A DNA stretch of 64,000 nt. Source: Epiperipatus broadwayi. Its lineage: Eukaryota > Onychophora > Udeonychophora > Euonychophora > Peripatidae. The stretch spans positions 3,435,800 through 3,499,799 of the forward strand of contig JAQFVV010000018.1 in the NCBI GenBank assembly GCA_028023455.1. The letters are read 5' to 3'. A program made the position numbers and the translations under genes. The notes below the pieces were generated by a model that was given only the letters and a program-made list of their open reading frames with translations, searched no databases and was not told where the DNA came from. Positions 1 to 11,440 of the stretch are shown piece by piece; within the stretch, counting starts at the first letter, position 1; every line of letters starts with the position of its first letter.

Positions 1-2030
1 AATTAATATTGTAAACCTAAATTAAGTTTATAGTCCAATATCAGCAGGGTTTTGCATTACAGCTAAAATTAATTACGTTTATTAAATTTGTATTTGCTTT
101 TAAATATTTCCGATTTTAAATAAATTCCATTCTAACATTAAATTGCTGTTAAAAAAAAATTACTTGTGAAGACCTTTTAGTCAAACATATATATACGTCA
201 AGCATATATATATATATGAGTTAATGCAAAATTCTGCTGAAATCAAATGCTTATATTATTAAAAGAAATAATGTATTTTTTACTTTTAAATCTTGTTCAA
301 ATATTTAGTATGATTTGATTTTGAGATAAGCCCGCCAACATTTTCTAAAAGAATGTATATTTTTAATTAGTTAAGCCCATTCAAGGCAAATTAAAGATGG
401 CCTTCTCTTTCTTTTTTAATTAATAAAATCCAAAGTTTAAAGAAAGAAATTTAGAATAAAAAAGTAAAAGTTATTTTTAGAAAATGTTACTTTGAAACAA
501 AGGAGCATGGGGAGGCTTATCAAGATCTCAGATCATACAAACAATAGAAGGTAGCTGACAAAGAGGGTATAAATAGAAGTGAGAACAAAAGACTGGATTA
601 TTCAGATTTTCCTTTTGAAGGTGATTCATTCAAAGTTTTCTTGCTGGCATTCAGATTTCTCTTTGGAGAACTTTTTCAGATTTTGCTTGTGGAGATTTTA
701 TTTAAAAAAAGTAGACAACTGCCATCTTCAAAATCATGGAGAGGTTTGAACATGCTCAAGTTAAAAGCAACAGTATTTTGAGGGAAATGAATATGCTTGG
801 CTAGGCAAATAAATAGCTTTGCCTATCGCCGAGGTTCCTGAATACCATCCAAAATGCCATAGTATCCACTCAATAGTCATCTGAACTCTGTGCCGTGTCT
901 GGAGAACTTTTCGTGAAACCATACTACATATTTCCATTTTCATTGTCCGGACAAATACCTATCGACGGTCGGATCAAGCCACGAACGCCGTAGGGAACAT
1001 GACCAAGGAAAAAAGGACGGTAATCGTATCTCCTCCATTGAACTATTTCTTATGCTACCTTTTGTTCATACCTTTTTTTTTAATTGCTTCATTGAATTAT
1101 ATGTATGAAATGTAGTATTTAATTATATATGTTATGTAACCATTTTTATTAGACTAGTCTTAAATATATATATATTGTGTGATCATCTATATATTTTAAC
1201 CCTTTTTTCCTTCGCTATTCTTCATTACTAACATGTGTAAATATTTTGTATTTCATTGCGGTTAAGCTTAAAAGTTATTTTTTGTTCAAGTAAAATCTCT
1301 TTCCAATTTTATTTGTGTTTGTTAATTAAATACGAGTCAGTTTCTTTTGTTTGCCAACTTGATCTCCTCGATAACGCCTCTTTTGTCCGCCACTAGCTTA
1401 TTACATATATCTGATTTAGCTATATACGTCTTAAATAATTTTAAACTGTTTTTAGCGCAAAGCAATTAGAAATGCTTTGCGAAAGATCCTTTTTTTTATT
1501 GTACTTTATCGAGAAGATCGAGTTGACAATTTTATTAAAATTGGGAAAAGATTTAGACCGCAAACCTATTAATCCGTTTTTATTGTCTAATTAGTTTGTT
1601 TCATTAATTTAGAGGAATAGCGGAGGCCATTAAATCATTATTCATATTTTAAAGCCATTAATTAAACATATTATTTAACTATCAAAAGCTTGAGTTTCCT
1701 AATTTTATTATAATGCTTTATTTTACTTTTCTAATGATCCAGGCACGCAAAACACATATTTCTTAGTACTTTTGCACATTTAACTATTTAGTTCCGTAGG
1801 TGTTCCTGTCCATGTTTCTTTCCGCTGATGCTAAGCTGTCGCCGGTTGAAAAATAATTTATGCATGGCTCAGATAGTGTTGTTTGTTTGTGATCAGGCCT
1901 CGAGAATAGGCGAATGGGCAGAGGTCATAGTATTCTTGATTTAATATCTCGCGTATGGGTGGCCTCGAGGTACTTTCGCCTAGTATTCGAACTGGGTTAA
2001 ACCAACATACATTATCTGACTGTCACAGTA
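1..2030 (+). repeat. 5' LTR (left edge cut by window) of a long-LTR retrotransposon
   Basis: This stretch recurs nearly base for base at 6076-8112, with a few substitutions and small indels, in the same orientation, so the two are read as LTRs of one element. Plus orientation is supported by a TATA box at 568-576, an AATAAA signal near 806, and plus-strand coding between the repeats. The last ~150 bases (about 1890-2000) are GC-richer, contain direct GGCCTCGAG repeats, and could pair through AATAGGCGAA with TTCGCCTAGTATT. The true left end cannot be seen. A 60-residue minus-strand ORF (761-943) occurs in both copies but has no recognisable product. The ~2 kb length is unusually long for an LTR. 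Confidence 0.75.
568..576 (+). promoter_or_regulatory. TATA box of 5' LTR
   Basis: TATAAATAG within GAGGGTATAAATAGAAG is a strong match to a metazoan TATA box. The identical motif lies at the matching place of the other LTR. It would start transcription about 30 bases downstream and would mark the U3/R border. Confidence 0.55.
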
Positions 2031-3364
2031 AATTTTTTTTTCTCCGTATTCTGTCGACCAACGTGGGCCGAATTTCATTTTTTATGGGAAGAATAGGAAT
2101 AGGGTATTTGAAAATATAGGTAGACGTATAAGAATTTTTTTTCTCCGTATTCTGGACGCCCATCGTGTGTCTATTCGAAATTTACATACCCTGCAATGCC
2201 CTGTATAACATTTGTATGGGTGTATAATGTTTTTTACTTTCTTCTGTTTTAAATTAATGAATAATATATATGTAGATTTTTTTCCCCGGGTTTGTACACA
2301 CATATATATAATGTTTTTTTAAATAACACGAAATAATTGTTAGTTATACGTAAAATTTTTTGCTTCTAGTTTGTCGCAGTGGGACGTATGTCATTTTTTT
2401 AAAAAAAATTAGTACCCTGAGAAGTTAGTTTAGTTTAATATATTTATATAAAAATAATATATGTATAATTTTTCCAAGTTTGTTTCCTAATGTGAGCCAA
2501 ATGTCATTTTTTTAAATTAATTAACAAGTTAAATGTGTCACAAAGTAAAAAAAAAAATTTTTTTTCCGAGTTCAGTATATATATGTAATGAATAGTTTAT
2601 ATTCAGAAAAGTTAACACTCCGTTAGTTATTTTTTTTGTGTGATTATAAAATTAGATTTCAGAATTAAACCAATTTTTTTTTCCTAATGAGTAGTTTTGT
2701 CATGGCCACTTGCCATATTTTTCTTGTCGGCTAAAGTATATAGCTTCGATGAGGCGGAAGTGTCAAATATATACCCACCCGCCCTCCCTTAAATTAGCTT
2801 TCGTACTTTAGATTATTTTTAGTATTGCTCAAATATGAGAAGTTTTGATGTAATAATGTTTTTTTTCGAAATATAGTGTATATTCGGTTGTGTTAATATT
2901 GTAGTAAAAAAAAAAAAGTACAATTAGATAATAGAATTTTTTCTCCGTTTGTATAAATTTTTGTAAAGATCTTAGATAACATTTTTTTTCCGTTAATTGA
3001 AATTTTTTTTGAAGATCAAAAAGTTTTGATAAGTTCAAATTAACACGTGTCAACGTATGGTGTTAGCAAATATTTTTTTCACTTTCTCTGCGTTTCGTTT
3101 CTTTATATTGAATAATTGTAATCATGTAAATTTTTTTTTTTCCTTTTTAAAGATTTTGAAATTACGTTTCCTCGCAAACATATATAAATTAAGTTTTGTT
3201 TCAATACTAGCAAACTTAATTTTATCTTTATGAAAAGTAAATGCGTATGTTCGTTAATAAATATATATATTAAAGATATATTTTTGTATAACATATATGT
3301 CAGCCACCCTTTAGTTAAGATTTTTTTTTTTCTCATTTCGGATTATGCTATTGAATCATTTATT
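2031..3364 (+). other. Non-coding leader with degenerate T-tract units
   Basis: No gene is seen. Between 2031 and about 2570 a loosely repeated unit recurs. It consists of a run of T, then CTCCGTATTCTG or a variant, then a CAACGTGGGCC-like core, then GTCATTTTTT (for example around 2031, 2137, 2350 and 2465). The rest is T-rich with short A/T runs. This lies where the primer-binding site and leader of the retroelement should be. Confidence 0.5.
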
Positions 3365-3475
3365 GAGTAACCGTTAGGTGAAGACCCTTTGAGTAACCGT
3401 TAGGTGAAGCCCTTGTTTTTTAGTAACCATGTTTGGTGAAGACCCTTAGAGTAACCGTTGAGGTGAAGACCCCTT
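3365..3475 (+). repeat. Four-unit minisatellite in retroelement leader
   Basis: Four tandem copies of a ~26-28 base unit, GAGTAACCGTTAGGTGAAGA plus CCCTT, start near 3365, 3391, 3421 and 3449. Just downstream the phrase GCCTGAAATAATAGG appears twice (about 3503 and 3571), each followed by a CTGCAAT. Together they form a structured, non-coding leader. No function can be assigned. Confidence 0.75.
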
Positions 3476-3868
3476 ACACTTTAGAGTTTAGGATTGCTGA
3501 GTAGCCTGAAATAATAGGTCTACGTCTGCAATCATTGCTTCCTTGTCATAGTTGCGACCAGCGTTTACTAGCCTGAAATAATAGGAGTATGCGGTCTGCA
3601 ATATGACAAATCTTTCTAAGAAAATCATGTACATGATAATAAAAGAAATATTTGTATAGGTATATCTGTTTGTATATTTATATGTAGTCATATATATGCT
3701 TATTTAATGATGTACATATTCATATATATGGATGCATATGGTATACACTTCGTTATAGTTCGGTAAAACCCGTTTTTATATAAATGTTTTTTAAACAGTT
3801 TTTGATTTCAATGCGTGATTCTGTAAAATTGCGTGATAATTGTTAATCTATTTCGGGTGTGACCAAAA

Positions 3869-3894
3869 TGGTAGTTGGTTTCGATCCCAGGTTC
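3869..3894 (+). promoter_or_regulatory. tRNA-3'-end-complementary motif (primer-binding-site-like), copy 1
   Basis: TGGTAGTTGGTTTCGATCCC follows GACCAAAA. It begins with TGG and then reads like the complement of a tRNA acceptor and T arm. A closer match lies 152 bases downstream. It is diverged, so it may be a decayed duplicate of the second copy. Confidence 0.35.
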
Positions 3895-4020
3895 ATAATT
3901 CGGAGTGGCGGTTATCATGGGATTTTACTTTTATTTTAATTGTTTTTTGTATTAATATTTTGTTTTGTTAATCGTACTTTAGGCTGGTTAAATTTTTTTT
4001 TTTGTGTGTCTTGACCAAAA

Positions 4021-4046
4021 TGGTAGCGTGGTTTCGAACCCAGGTC
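4021..4046 (+). promoter_or_regulatory. tRNA-3'-end-complementary motif (primer-binding-site-like), copy 2
   Basis: TGGTAGCGTGGTTTCGAACC, continuing CAGGTC, follows TTGACCAAAA. It starts with TGG and extends through a TTCGAA T-loop complement, as expected of a sequence complementary to a tRNA 3' end, probably of the Leu type from its GGTAGCGTGG-like acceptor. It lies almost 2 kb from the visible LTR end, not immediately after it, so its use as a primer site is only an inference. A tRNA-derived repeat fragment is the alternative. Confidence 0.4.
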
Positions 4047-4868
4047 AGACATGTTACCTTACTTAGTTGTTATACGTCTTAGACTTAATTAATATTGTCA
4101 TTTAAAATACCATTTACTTATTCATGCAGAGATTTTTTTTGAAAGTGAAGTGAAAATCAAAATAAATTGTAATCGCATTAAACTTTATAAACCTTATCAA
4201 TGTGTGCTTGGATCATTATCCATTAATATGTATATTTGATATGGCCATTGTCTTGTCGACTGGCGCCCTTCTCAAATAAATTTGTCGGCAAGTGCAATCT
4301 CTCATATCGGATATCAAATAAACCAAACTATAGTAGATGATCAAAATAACAATGTATGCTTAGTGAGCCAAAATAATTTTTAAACATGACTTATGTATAT
4401 TTTGCTCACATATTTTTTTATATATATACTTGTATTAATGTAAATGCATTTTTTAGTTGTTTCAGGTGTCAGAGAAAGCCAGGTCAAGCTGTAAGTGTGT
4501 TATTTTAATTATATTGGGACAAAATAGCAGTGATATTTTAATGAAATATAACAATAAATAAAGTGAGGAGACTAATATGTAGTATAAATATTAAAGACAG
4601 ACACGGCAGGATTTTATATATATATATTTTCATGTACAAACAGATACATATAGGCATAGGGTTAAGATAGGACCTCGTGAGGTAGGCAAAGTTAATTTCT
4701 GAAAACATAAATAAAACAGATATTTAAAATAAACTTAGAATACTGACTTAGTTATAATTTTAGAAAGAAGTAAAAAAATTTTTTGATATACAGAAGGATA
4801 TAGCTCCTAGATATACGTGATATAATATACTTATCTAGATTTATAAAAAGACTAAAATAAGTTTTATA
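4047..4868 (+). other. Non-coding part of retroelement interior
   Basis: No gene is seen. The sequence is AT-rich. A slightly GC-richer patch near 4250-4300 and the string TTTCAGGTGTCAGAGAAAGC near 4462 could hold a splice acceptor, but this is not decisive. Confidence 0.4.
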
Positions 4869-4874
4869 AATAAG

Positions 4875-5719
4875 GTGGGTTTGTTGTCTAGCAAAATAGC
4901 CAATATTAGCAAAAATGGACCAACAGAAGAAGACGAACATGACAGCGATGAGGAGGTAGTGCTCAACCTTCCAAATACGGCAACGTGCAGTGACCAAAAA
5001 TACAATTTGGAAGATCTCGTCAAAGAAATGAGAGATGAAAATGAAATGATGATGAAAATGTTGCAAGAATTTATGAATATCACATCGCAAAGATTGAACC
5101 GTTTGAGGCACATATGGAACTCCATCAAGAACAGAGTATTGTAACAGAAGCATCACCAGAAGATGATACTCAAAATCAAGACTACACTGAAAATCCTACT
5201 GATATGAAATCGTCGAGTGATTATGAATCAGGTGAAGCCACTCACCAGTTGGACTTCTCTGGACAAATGAATGAGGAGAGTAAAAAAACAAATGATCAAC
5301 AGCTGTTGAACCAACTCCAGGTGCAACAGGACAGTGAAATCTTTACTGGACATATCAATATTACTCCTGTGGCAAAGATTAGCAACATAAAATGTTTTAG
5401 AGAAGAACCGGTTGGGAACTCTAGACACCACCTTGATAGCTTGAAAATCTGTCTCCAAGTCCAGAACATGACTGAGCAAGAAAAGAAGGCAAAGGAAAAA
5501 TTAAGACGTACAGCTCGGCATCGCAAGAATCGAAACCGGCAATATAAATGCAGGAAAGGAAAGCAAGCATGGCTAAGAGACCTTAGGCCAAGTAGTAAAG
5601 TGTGGAGGAAAGTTAAAAAGTTCTTCCCAATATATAAAGGCCCTCACACATTAAAAAAGAAGTGTGGAATAAGTGTTTTGTTTTGGAAAAATAGATCTCA
5701 GCCTACAAAGACAGTATAA
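4875..5719 (+). pseudogene. Retroelement coding remnant ending in an integrase C-terminus-like region
   Basis: Two overlapping plus-strand frames are open here. The first (4875-5144) has no ATG at its start; it opens on GTG. It reads as an acidic stretch followed by a short heptad-like helix (LEDLVKEMRDENEMM). The second (ATG at 5114, 201 codons) overlaps it by about 75 open bases, which suggests one gene with a one-base frame change. Residues 121-150 of the second frame are very basic. Residues 148-184 contain RDLRPSS and KKFFPIYKGPHTLKK, which resemble the C-terminal DNA-binding end of Ty3/gypsy-type integrases (usual wording K-F-P-Y-GPY). No protease, RT, RNase H or integrase core lies between the LTRs, so the element cannot move by itself. 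Confidence 0.5.
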
Positions 5720-6075
5720 TGCTACAAACATAAAACCTTATGTACCACCAGACCCCGGAAAATATGCAAATTAAAAATAGATACCATACCATGTTAGACT
5801 AAATACAACACAGACCCGATTTAAGACACAGAAGATTGAATTATGGATAAACCGTTAGTGATATAATAAAGTAAAGAAAGACTGTTAGTTGGTTAATATA
5901 GTAAACAGTACAGCAAATAAAGAGTAGGTTTGAACTCACCTGGCACAAAATTTTGACCTCTGACCTGAAGCAACAGCATTTTTTTTTTAACATTTTTTTT
6001 TTTGCTCACTAACTATTGGGAAATGAAGCAATGGATCTGAAGTCCGATCCATGCTTCACATCTTCCTATAAACTT
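5720..6075 (+). other. 3' end of retroelement interior
   Basis: No gene is seen. A second tRNA-like phrase, GGTTTGAACTCACCTGGCAC (about 5927-5946), runs opposite in sense to the primer-site-like motifs of the leader. A hairpin-prone GGATCTGAAGTCCGATCC lies just before the 3' LTR. No clear polypurine tract is visible. Confidence 0.35.
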
Positions 6076-8112
6076 AATTAATATTGTAAACCTAAATTAA
6101 GTTTATAGTCCAATATCAGCAGGGTTTTGCATTACAGCTAAAATTAATTACGTTTATTAAATTTGTATTTGCTTTTAAATATTTTCTTTTAAGTAAATTC
6201 CATTCTAACATTAAATTGCTGTTAAAAATATTACTTGTGAAAACCTTTTAGTCAAACATATATATACGTCAAGCATATATATATATGAGTTAATGCAAAA
6301 TTCTGCTGAAATCAAATGCTTATATTATTAAAAGAAATAATGTATTTTTTACTTTTAAATCTTGTTCAAATATTTAGTATGATTTGATTTTGAGATAAGC
6401 CCGCCAACATTTTCTAAAAGAATGTATATTTTTAATTAGTTAAGCCCATTCAAGGCAAATTAAAGATGGCCTTCTCTTTCTTTTTTAATTAATAAAATCC
6501 AAAGTTTAAAGAAAGAAATTTAAAATAAAAAAGTAAAAGTTATTTTTAGAAAATGTTACCTTTAAACAAAGGAGCATGGGGAGGCTTATCAAGATCTCAG
6601 ATCATACAAACAATAGAAGGTAGCTGACAAAGAGGGTATAAATAGAAGTGAGAACAAAAGACTGGATTATTATTCAGATTTTCCTTTTGAAGGTGATTCA
6701 TTCAAAGTTTTCTTGCTGGCATTCAGATTTCTCTTTGGAGAACTTTTTCAGATTTTGCTTGTGGAGATTTTATTTAAAAAAAAGTAGACAACTGCCATCT
6801 TCAAAATCATGGAGAGGTTTGAACATGCTCAAGTTAAAAGCAACAGTATTTTGAGGGAAATGAATATGCTTGGCTAGGCAAATAAATAGCTTTGCCTATC
6901 GCCGAGGTTCCTGAATACCATCCAAAATGCCATAGTATCCACTCAATAGTCATCTGAACTCTGTGCCGTGTCTGGAGAACTTTTCGTGAAACCATACTAC
7001 ATATTTCCATTTTCATTGTCCGGACAAATACCTATCGACGGTCGGATCAAGCCACGAACGCCGTAGGGAACATGACCAAGGAAAAAAGGACGGTAATCGT
7101 ATCTCCTCCATTGAACTATTTCTTATGCTACCTTTTGTTCATACCTTTTTTTTTTATTGCTTCATTGAATTATATGTATGAAATGTAGTATTTAATTATA
7201 TATGTTATGTAACCATTTTTATTAGACTAGTCTTAAATATATATATATATTGTGTGATCATCTATATATTTTAACCTTTTTTTTCCTTCGCTATTCTTCA
7301 TTACTAACATGTGTAAATATTTAGTATTCCATTGCGGTTAAGTTTAAAAGTTAATTTTTGTTCAAGTAAAATCTCTTTCCAATTTTATTTGTGTTTGTTA
7401 ATTAAATACGAGTCAGTTTCTTTTGTTTGCCAACTTGATCTCCTCGATAACGCCTCTTTTGTCCGCCATTAGCTTTACGTATATCTGATTTAACTATATA
7501 CGTTTTAAATAATTTTTAAACACTGTTTTTAGCGCAAAGCAATTAGAAATGCTTTGCGAAAGATTCTTTTTTTTATCGTACTTTATCGAGAAGATCGAGT
7601 TGACAATTTTTAATAAAATTGGGAAGAAAAGAGTTAGACCGCAAACCTATTAATCTGTTGTTATTGTCTAATTAGTTTGTTTCATTAATTTAGGGGAATA
7701 GCGGAGGCCATTAAATCATTATTCATATTTTAAAGCCATTAATTAAACATCTATTATTTAACTAACAAGCTTGACTTTTGCTAAATTTGTTATAAATGCT
7801 TTATTTTACTTTTCAATGATCCAGTTACGCAAAACACATATTTCTTAGTACTTTTGCACATTTAACTATTTAGCTCTTTAGGTGTTTCTGTCCATGTTTC
7901 TTTCCGCTGATGCTAAGCCATCGCCGGTTGAAAAATAATTTATGCATGGCTCAGATGGTGTTGTTTGTTCGTGATCAGGCCTCGAGAATAGGCGAATGGG
8001 CAGAGGTCATAGTATTCTTGATTTAATATCTCGCGTATGGGTGGCCTCGAGGTACTTTCGCCTAGTATTCGAACTGGGTTAAACCAACATACATTATCTG
8101 ACTGTCACAGTA
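6076..8112 (+). repeat. 3' LTR of the long-LTR retrotransposon
   Basis: Near-identical to 1-2030, with its TATA box at 6637-6645. The shared sequence ends at ...CTGACTGTCACAGTA in both copies (2030 and 8112), which fixes the right LTR boundary to within a few bases. The small divergence between copies suggests a fairly recent insertion. No target duplication can be checked because the left end is outside the window. Confidence 0.75.
6637..6645 (+). promoter_or_regulatory. TATA box of 3' LTR
   Basis: TATAAATAG, identical in sequence and context to the box in the 5' LTR. Confidence 0.5.
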
Positions 8113-8346
8113 TAAACTAGCCCAAATTGTATCTAGGTTTAATTAGTAAACATGTAACTAACCCATTGGAGATAGATACAATCATAGGTTATGCATTTCA
8201 TTACACCATCGACAGTATCCTACTAGAAGACCATAGGCCCGACCATAGTAAGATGAGCTCCCCTTCTCTTGTGGAAGCGTCCGGCCTGTTACATGTTGGG
8301 CATGATCAATATACATCTCACAAAGTGAACAGTCCAGTCCGTTACA
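8113..8346. other. Compositionally distinct segment next to the LTR
   Basis: This piece is clearly less AT-rich than what follows and ends in CCGTTACA, like the right ends of the 2.1 kb LTRs elsewhere in the window. It may be the remnant of an older LTR into which the element to its left was inserted. A 75-codon plus-strand ORF (8127-8354) has no recognisable similarity. Confidence 0.3.
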
Positions 8347-9386
8347 ATATATAGTAAAAAAACTAAACTATAAATATATATATTAATAAGTACAATTTGT
8401 CACACACACATTTGCAAAATATTATATACACAAAGAAAATAATTAATAAAAATACATGAACTGATAACTTTAAAATCTGTTATTTTACCAACATTTTTAA
8501 AGAATTTTTTATTTTTTTTCAACAGAAATGGCTAAAAATAATTAATAAAAATATATTAGTCAAAATACACAATTTATCAAAACTGTTTTCTCAGGACCCT
8601 TAATAAAGAACAACTTTTTTTTCAAGAGAAAAATATAAAAACCATTTTATTTGACATAAAATTATAAGTTAATAAAATTTTTCCAATACCTTAATTAAAC
8701 TTTTTTAAATATAATCAAAGAGATTCAAAAGTTAACTTTAATATTAAACAGAAAAATAAACATATATATAGCAAAGTACACTATATTTTGCTCCAAGCCC
8801 TCCTTTGTATAATAGAACACATTTTATTAATAAATATTAATTAGAATAGTATACTCATTGTTTATTGAATTGCAAGTGTACAGTACATTCAACACACACA
8901 TAAAATAGATGTTTTTTTTTTAATGTGTAATATGCATATAAATGAATATGGCAATATAAAAAAAATGCTAAAAATAATATTAATAATAGATTGAGGAGAC
9001 ACATTTTCATATATGTTGGTGAATGTGTGTTCACTCATGCATTCATTGAAACAATAAGAATAAAAATGAAAAAGCAACTACCATATTTTTATTTTTAAAA
9101 TAAATAGTCAAATATCTGACTTTCATAGCTATTAAATATACTCTAGGCAATATTCTTTTTTTTTTTTTCAAGAACTTTTTTCTTTTATAGAAACATAATA
9201 ATGACAATATTATCAAGAAATTAGGATCTCTTGCATCTCTGTTTTCAACATGAACTGAATAAATTTTATTAATATATATCATCGTGTACAGCAGTAACAG
9301 AAGGAAAAATGGCTTCTGAATATCATAAAATTTACAAATTTTAATGGTTTTTTCGTTTGTTTGTTTTCATTTTTCTTTGGATAGAG
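8347..9386. other. AT-rich stretch, no gene seen
   Basis: Long A and T runs and scattered microsatellites. The small ORFs on the minus strand (8889-9077, 9043-9282) are low-complexity and unconvincing. Confidence 0.5.
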
Positions 9387-10150
9387 TAGTGGTCTTCAAC
9401 CATTTCACACCTGCGGACCGGCAAAAATAAGGAAAAGATTTCACAGACCAACAAAAGACTATAGATAAATTTTCTTAAAAATGTAAACTGCTTAGCCTTA
9501 GATGAGAAAATTGTTATAACTGACCAAAACAACACACTAGTTACTGTATACTGTAATGGTGTTGCTTACCTTCACACACTGAACACTTTCTCAAGTTGCA
9601 CAGTCATACTGCTACTGAAAACAGTACAATAACAATCGTTCTCATTAATGTACCTGCTCTGCTATATTTATTATTTCATTGTTAAAATATGCAAGAATAA
9701 AATGTTATTCATCTGAATGTTGGTAAATATCACAGCTAATAATAAATACATGACAATGATTATGATAAATGTAATATCTGTATTTAATGTTAAATATACA
9801 AGATAAAGTTTTATATATATATAGAGTTTGTATAATAAAAAACTTTTTTTTTAATTTTGAATTTTTTTAGAAAAATTATAAAAAATTTAATTCTAACTCC
9901 TCCCCCCCCCCCCTAACTAGAAAAACAAATTAATTTATGTATGATTGATTAGATTTTGTTTTCCGTCCATTTCTTTTTTTTTAATTGGGTAAAAATGAGA
10001 TGAAAAAATGAATAAAAGTTGTTTATATTAATTAAAATTTTAAAATATTATTATTTTGTTATTACAAACTTTCCTGCCAGTCTAGCATAGACCAGCAGAA
10101 AACTTCTGTGGCCCAGCGCCAGTCCGCAGACCAAGGGTTGAAGATCACTG
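9387..10150. mobile_element. hAT-type MITE (non-autonomous DNA transposon)
   Basis: The two ends are inverted copies. The left is TAGTGGTCTTCAACC...CTGCGGACCGG. The right, read on the minus strand, is CAGTGATCTTCAACCCTTGG...CTGCGGACTGG. CAGTGGTnnTCAACC followed by a GCGGACC phrase is the standard terminus of hAT elements of the Charlie group. The 764-base interior has no transposase. The flanking octamers GGATAGAG and ATATAAAT are only half identical, so the 8-bp target duplication is eroded or the ends are off by a base or two. Confidence 0.75.
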
Positions 10151-11440
10151 ATATAAATAGATACAGCATAATTCAAGCCTCCACTGTACTTTAAATTAAG
10201 CATTGTATCTATAATTTAATTAATATGATAATAAACCTATATGTATATACACACATTTTTGTATATATATATATTCACATACATTTTGATGAAAATTTAA
10301 ATGAGAAAATACAAAAAAATATAAAATCCAAGTGATAGAATAATAAATATTACATTCTTTTATCAATTTCTAATTTTTCTATTATATATAAATTTGAAAC
10401 ACGATTTAATAAATCAGATAATGTTGAAAATGCCATGTACATACATGTATGAAGGAAATAATATATAATAAAATAGAGAAATAAAATTATTTAATTATTT
10501 ACATTGATATAAAATATATTATAGAAATGGAAATAAATTATAAAATTAATAATGCAATATTATTTTTCAATTTATATAATAATAATAAATATAAATTTAA
10601 ATGAAATACAAATTGACAATTTAAGTACTAAAAAATATACTTGAGAAAAGGTAATAAAAAAAAAAGATTGAATTCTTTTTAAAAAAAATAATTTTCTATA
10701 TACAAAAAAGAATGAAGATATTTATAACAATAATAATTATTTATAAATATAAAATAATATTGATATTATAGAAGATAAATAGCACTATCAATGAAAATGA
10801 TACACTTAAAACTACTTTTAAAATATTTAAAACTATTATTAGTTTTATATTTTAATAATATTGAAAATTATACTATATATATATAAAGCATATATATACA
10901 ACTTTAATAAAATTATAATATATATATATACATAGAAATACATAAGTATATACAATATATATTCATTAAATAAAATAAAAATAATATATAAAAAAATAAT
11001 AAAGATATCAAAACATTATACTGTATATAAATAAAAAATATATAAGAATATAGTATGTGTAGGTATCTTCATATATATAAAAAGAGCAAAATAAGTTTAA
11101 TGTATACTTGTGTAAATAAACAAAAAAATAATATAATATAATGGTATTTTATAGCTTTAAAGACTGTTAGATGGCCAAAACTGTCAGATATTTTCGATCA
11201 CTATAAAGATTTTTTTAAAAAATCTTTTTTAAATTTAAAATGATATTAGTACATAATGTCAATGAAAAAAAGAAACACAAACACACCTATATCATTTCAA
11301 TATATAATGAGAGTAAGTATGATAAATGATCTTCAAAAAAACATATACATATATAAATTTAAATTTTAAATAAAAAAACTTAAAAAAACATTTTTAATCA
11401 TCACTTTCTCCTTGCAACATTAGTTATTTGGAATCTATAT
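10151..11440. other. AT-rich stretch with microsatellites, no gene seen
   Basis: Mostly A/T with many TATATA and ATAATAAT tracts. No coding potential is visible on either strand. Confidence 0.5.

Noticed and set aside
761-943. 60-residue minus-strand ORF, repeated at 6834-7016
   Set aside because: It lies in both LTRs, is antisense to the LTR, and has no recognisable domain; its repetition only reflects the LTR duplication.
3365-3475. CRISPR-like array
   Set aside because: The units are directly adjacent with no spacers, and this is a eukaryotic sequence.
4875-5144. N-myristoylation signal (MGLLSSK) at the start of the retroelement ORF
   Set aside because: The first codon is GTG, not ATG, so in a eukaryotic mRNA there is no initiator here; the apparent MG start comes from assuming alternative start codons.
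5114-5719. Rev/Rex-like regulatory protein suggested by the basic run
   Set aside because: The basic run directly precedes an integrase-C-terminus-like KKFFPIYKGP stretch, which explains it better.
9387-10150. Confirmed 8-bp hAT target duplication
   Set aside because: The flanking octamers agree at only about half of the positions, so the element is called from its termini alone.
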